A stretch of 60,670 bases of DNA, taken from assembly GCA_002304925.1 (NCBI GenBank), contig DBPT01000026.1, forward strand, positions 291-60,960, in the 5' to 3' direction. A program made the position numbers and the translations under genes. A model generated the notes under the pieces. That model was not told where the DNA came from, searched no databases, and saw nothing but the letters and a program-made list of their open reading frames with translations. This stretch comes from Prolixibacteraceae bacterium UBA1413 (GTDB taxonomy: Bacteria > Bacteroidota > Bacteroidia > Bacteroidales > Prolixibacteraceae). How positions within the stretch are numbered: the first letter of the stretch is position 1; each line of letters begins with the position of its first letter. Below are positions 58,627-60,670 of the stretch, piece after piece.

Positions 58627-59942
58627 GCTTCCTGCCCCTTCTTTTTCTTTTCAGCCTGAAACTTTCGGCCCAATCCGGATGGGAAACGGTCGACTCAGTT
58701 ACCTGGCAGCTTTATGCCGGCAAACAATGGGAATCGTTGAACGAAGAAGCGAAAAAGGCATTTAATCAGGAGATCGATTTTTTTTACTTGCGGGTGCGGG
58801 CAGGCGTGGCCGCCTTTGAAATGAAACAATACCGTCCGGCCATCCGTCATCTTCAGAAAGCTCTGGAAAATTCCCCCGATGATGAATTTGTCAATTCCTA
58901 TTACTATTCCGCACTGCTCCTGGCAGGAAGGGAGGATGAAGCCAACGCCCTGGCCGACCGGCTCCCGGTGGAGATGCTGGACCGGTATCAAATCAGAAGA
59001 AAAGAATTTGTCAGTTCCGTCACCCTTGAAACCCTGCATTCTTTCAACGGCATGCACCGGGCACTGATTGCGGAGGAGATAGACAATGAGGGAAGCTACA
59101 GCAATTACCGGAGTGTTTTGAATCACATGTGGTTTAAAGACCTGGGACTTGACCATCATATTTCACCAGAATTCAATCTTTACCACAGTTTCAGCCATAT
59201 TGCCATAGATCGTACCCAACGGTATAAATCAGCAGCCTACCTGTTGGACGCGAAGAAAGGAACCAACACCTCTCAGTACCAGTACTTCATCCAGGGGCGG
59301 CTGATGCTCTGGAAAGGATGGCATACTACCGTGGCTTACAGCAAAGTGTGGGGAAAGAGTTATTACAACTACCCCGAATACCAAAGTGATGCAGGGTACA
59401 TTTTTCCCAGGCTTTCGCAGGGGATCAATGACCACCTGGTAACCCTCGGAATTGCCAGGGAAATGACTTTTATGAGGCCCCGCATCTCCTTCACGACGGG
59501 GAAAATCAACAGCTACCGGCAATACCAGGCCAACGGACAAATTATCTTATATCCGCTGGGGAACCTTCATTTTTATCTGCTCTCCGAAGGTATTGTTCAT
59601 TCCGATGAAAACTGCGACCATACCAAAACTCTCTTTACCCAGAAGGCCGGAATAAAAGGCGGTCCTTTGTGGCTGATTAGTGAAGGGACCTTCGGAAGGG
59701 TAAGCAATTTCAGTTCCGGGGATGGACTGGTGATTTACAACATGCCGGAAACCATCACCGGCATGTACGGTGCGACGTTATGGTTTCCCCTGTTCAGGTA
59801 TAAGGTGAATGTCGCGGTCACCTATCGCCTGTATGAAAAAACAGGTACAACTTTTGTGTATACCGATGCGGTCACATACCATACCAAAGATTATGATTTC
59901 ACCGATCAGTCTGTTTTAATCAGTTTGAAATGGAATTTATAA
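58611..59942 (+). CDS. TPR protein with C-terminal outer-membrane beta-barrel
   Basis: A 443-residue exported protein (signal MHRILSFLPLLFLFSLKLSA). Residues 25-125 contain TPR-type helices (FFYLRVRAGVAAFEMKQYRP, AIRHLQKALENSPDDEFVNS). The remainder is a run of amphipathic aromatic strands (HMWFKDLGLDHHISPEFNLY, TVAYSKVWGKSYYNY, LHFYLLSEGIVHSDEN, YKVNVAVTYRLYEKTGT) ending in W-N-L, typical of outer-membrane barrels. It overlaps the upstream fusion gene by 16 bp. It probably supplies the outer-membrane channel or docking element for the cluster. Confidence 0.8.
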   Translation: MHRILSFLPLLFLFSLKLSAQSGWETVDSVTWQLYAGKQWESLNEEAKKAFNQEIDFFYLRVRAGVAAFEMKQYRPAIRHLQKALENSPDDEFVNSYYYSALLLAGREDEANALADRLPVEMLDRYQIRRKEFVSSVTLETLHSFNGMHRALIAEEIDNEGSYSNYRSVLNHMWFKDLGLDHHISPEFNLYHSFSHIAIDRTQRYKSAAYLLDAKKGTNTSQYQYFIQGRLMLWKGWHTTVAYSKVWGKSYYNYPEYQSDAGYIFPRLSQGINDHLVTLGIAREMTFMRPRISFTTGKINSYRQYQANGQIILYPLGNLHFYLLSEGIVHSDENCDHTKTLFTQKAGIKGGPLWLISEGTFGRVSNFSSGDGLVIYNMPETITGMYGATLWFPLFRYKVNVAVTYRLYEKTGTTFVYTDAVTYHTKDYDFTDQSVLISLKWNL

Positions 59943-60547
59943 AATCATTTTTGATTACGGTTTTCCTGGGATTCTCCCTCCTGGGGCAAGCCCAGTACGG
60001 CGAACCTGTCCTCAAGGCTTTTGAGAACAGTTATGCTGCCGAAAAGAACGGCGATTACAAAAAAGCGGCTTCCCTGTTGAAGAACGTTTACCAGGGGAAT
60101 TCCTATGAATTCAACCTCCGGTTGGGATGGCTCAGCTATAAATCAGGAGTGTTCGACGATTCTGAGACATATTATCGCAAAGCGCTTGAAATACTTCCCT
60201 ATTCCGAGGAAGCCAGGCACGGTTTGATTTTGCCCCTGTCCGCCCGGGGGAAGTGGAGCGAGGTAATTGAGGTTTACGAGCAGATCCTGGTCAACAACCC
60301 CGGGAGTACGGTGACCCTGTACAGGTTGGGGATGGTGCACTACAACCGGAAGGAGTGGTTGCAGGCCATCAGACATTTTCAAAAAGTAGTCGATTTGTAT
60401 CCTTTTGATTATGACGGATTGCTGATGCTGGCATGGACCAACCTGCAACTGGGAAAAACTCGGGAGGCCAAAGTACTCTTCAACAAGGTTTTGCTCTATT
60501 CTCCCGGTGACAAGTCCGCGCTGGAAGGGCTGGAATTGCTCAGGTGA
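59930..60547 (+). CDS. Exported TPR-repeat protein
   Basis: A 205-residue protein with signal peptide (KSFLITVFLGFSLLGQAQ) and about five tetratricopeptide units: AYAAEKNGDYKKAASLLKNV, FNLRLGWLSYKSGVFDDSET, GLILPLSARGKWSEVIEVYE, LYRLGMVHYNRKEWLQAIRH and LMLAWTNLQLGKTREAKVLF. It overlaps the beta-barrel gene by 13 bp. TPR proteins serve as scaffolds for complexes, so it probably holds the envelope components of the cluster together in the periplasm. It is the last gene of the unit. Confidence 0.82.
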   Translation: MEFIKSFLITVFLGFSLLGQAQYGEPVLKAFENSYAAEKNGDYKKAASLLKNVYQGNSYEFNLRLGWLSYKSGVFDDSETYYRKALEILPYSEEARHGLILPLSARGKWSEVIEVYEQILVNNPGSTVTLYRLGMVHYNRKEWLQAIRHFQKVVDLYPFDYDGLLMLAWTNLQLGKTREAKVLFNKVLLYSPGDKSALEGLELLR

Positions 60548-60635
60548 CCGGGCACCTATTCCGCATTACGCGCTCATCGCCTGGAACAGGGGACCATACA
60601 TTTTGCATACCGAGCTTTGGGGCTCATAAAAACAC

Positions 60636-60669
60636 AAATGGGAACCATCATTTCTGACAGTTCCCATTT
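60636..60669 (+). terminator. Probable terminator at the end of the cluster
   Basis: AAATGGGAAC-catcatttctgaca-GTTCCCATTT forms a perfect 10-bp stem 89 bp after the last stop; the T tail would continue past the window edge. Confidence 0.6.
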
Positions 60670-60670
60670 C

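Overview
The window looks like a chromosomal segment of a Bacteroidota bacterium, most likely order Bacteroidales or a close relative. Evidence: a SusC/SusD polysaccharide-utilisation locus (PUL), type IX secretion (T9SS) C-terminal sorting domains on three exported proteins, family signatures typical of this phylum (DUF4199, DUF1599, BT_3928, DUF6132, DUF1015 next to serC/serA), and promoters of the form TTTG/TTG - about 20 nt - TAnnTTTG. All calls come from reading the sequence; no database search was run.

Layout. 1-8.8 kb: the N-terminus of an acidic protein running off the left edge, a low-molecular-weight phosphatase/ArsC-like protein that has lost its catalytic residues, aminopeptidase P, a cytidylate-kinase-like protein, an M28 peptidase, thioredoxin with a small DUF6132 membrane protein, and a double M16 peptidase. 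9-12.7 kb: a solitary CHAT (caspase-like) protease and a lipoprotein. 12.8-16.4 kb: DUF1846 protein, a 37-residue basic protein, two hairpin repeats, a uroporphyrinogen-decarboxylase-family methyltransferase, tRNA-Tyr, tRNA-Thr and the small SRP RNA. 16.4-33.1 kb: mostly housekeeping genes (DUF4199 + glycosyltransferase 2, folP-cdaA, DUF1599-BT_3928-tpiA-prmA, clpB, gcvT, serC-serA-DUF1015, argS), interrupted at 18.0-18.3 kb by two abutting gene remnants.

33.2-50.3 kb is a PUL: a membrane-anchored propeller/LuxR-type regulator divergent from SusC, SusD, a double-LamG surface lipoprotein, a T9SS-exported and a lipid-anchored protein of the GH144 (glucoamylase-like) family, the eroded tail of another glycosidase gene, a metallophosphoesterase lipoprotein and a GH3 beta-glucosidase. 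GH144 + GH3 points to beta-1,2-glucan (sophoro-oligosaccharide) use: glucan is cut at the cell surface, oligomers are imported through SusCD and hydrolysed to glucose in the periplasm.

50.4-60.5 kb holds a DUF362 protein with a T9SS tail and then a tight co-directional cluster that I cannot match to a described system: PqqD-like peptide-binding protein, ATP-grasp ligase, small T9SS-exported protein, PLP-dependent decarboxylase, urea-transporter/M23-peptidase fusion, TPR/outer-membrane beta-barrel and TPR protein. Four of its junctions overlap or abut. This cluster is the best candidate for an undescribed system in the window. It combines a peptide-binding module and an ATP-dependent ligase with an amino-acid decarboxylase, a small-molecule channel tied to a cell-wall hydrolase, and an outer-membrane component.
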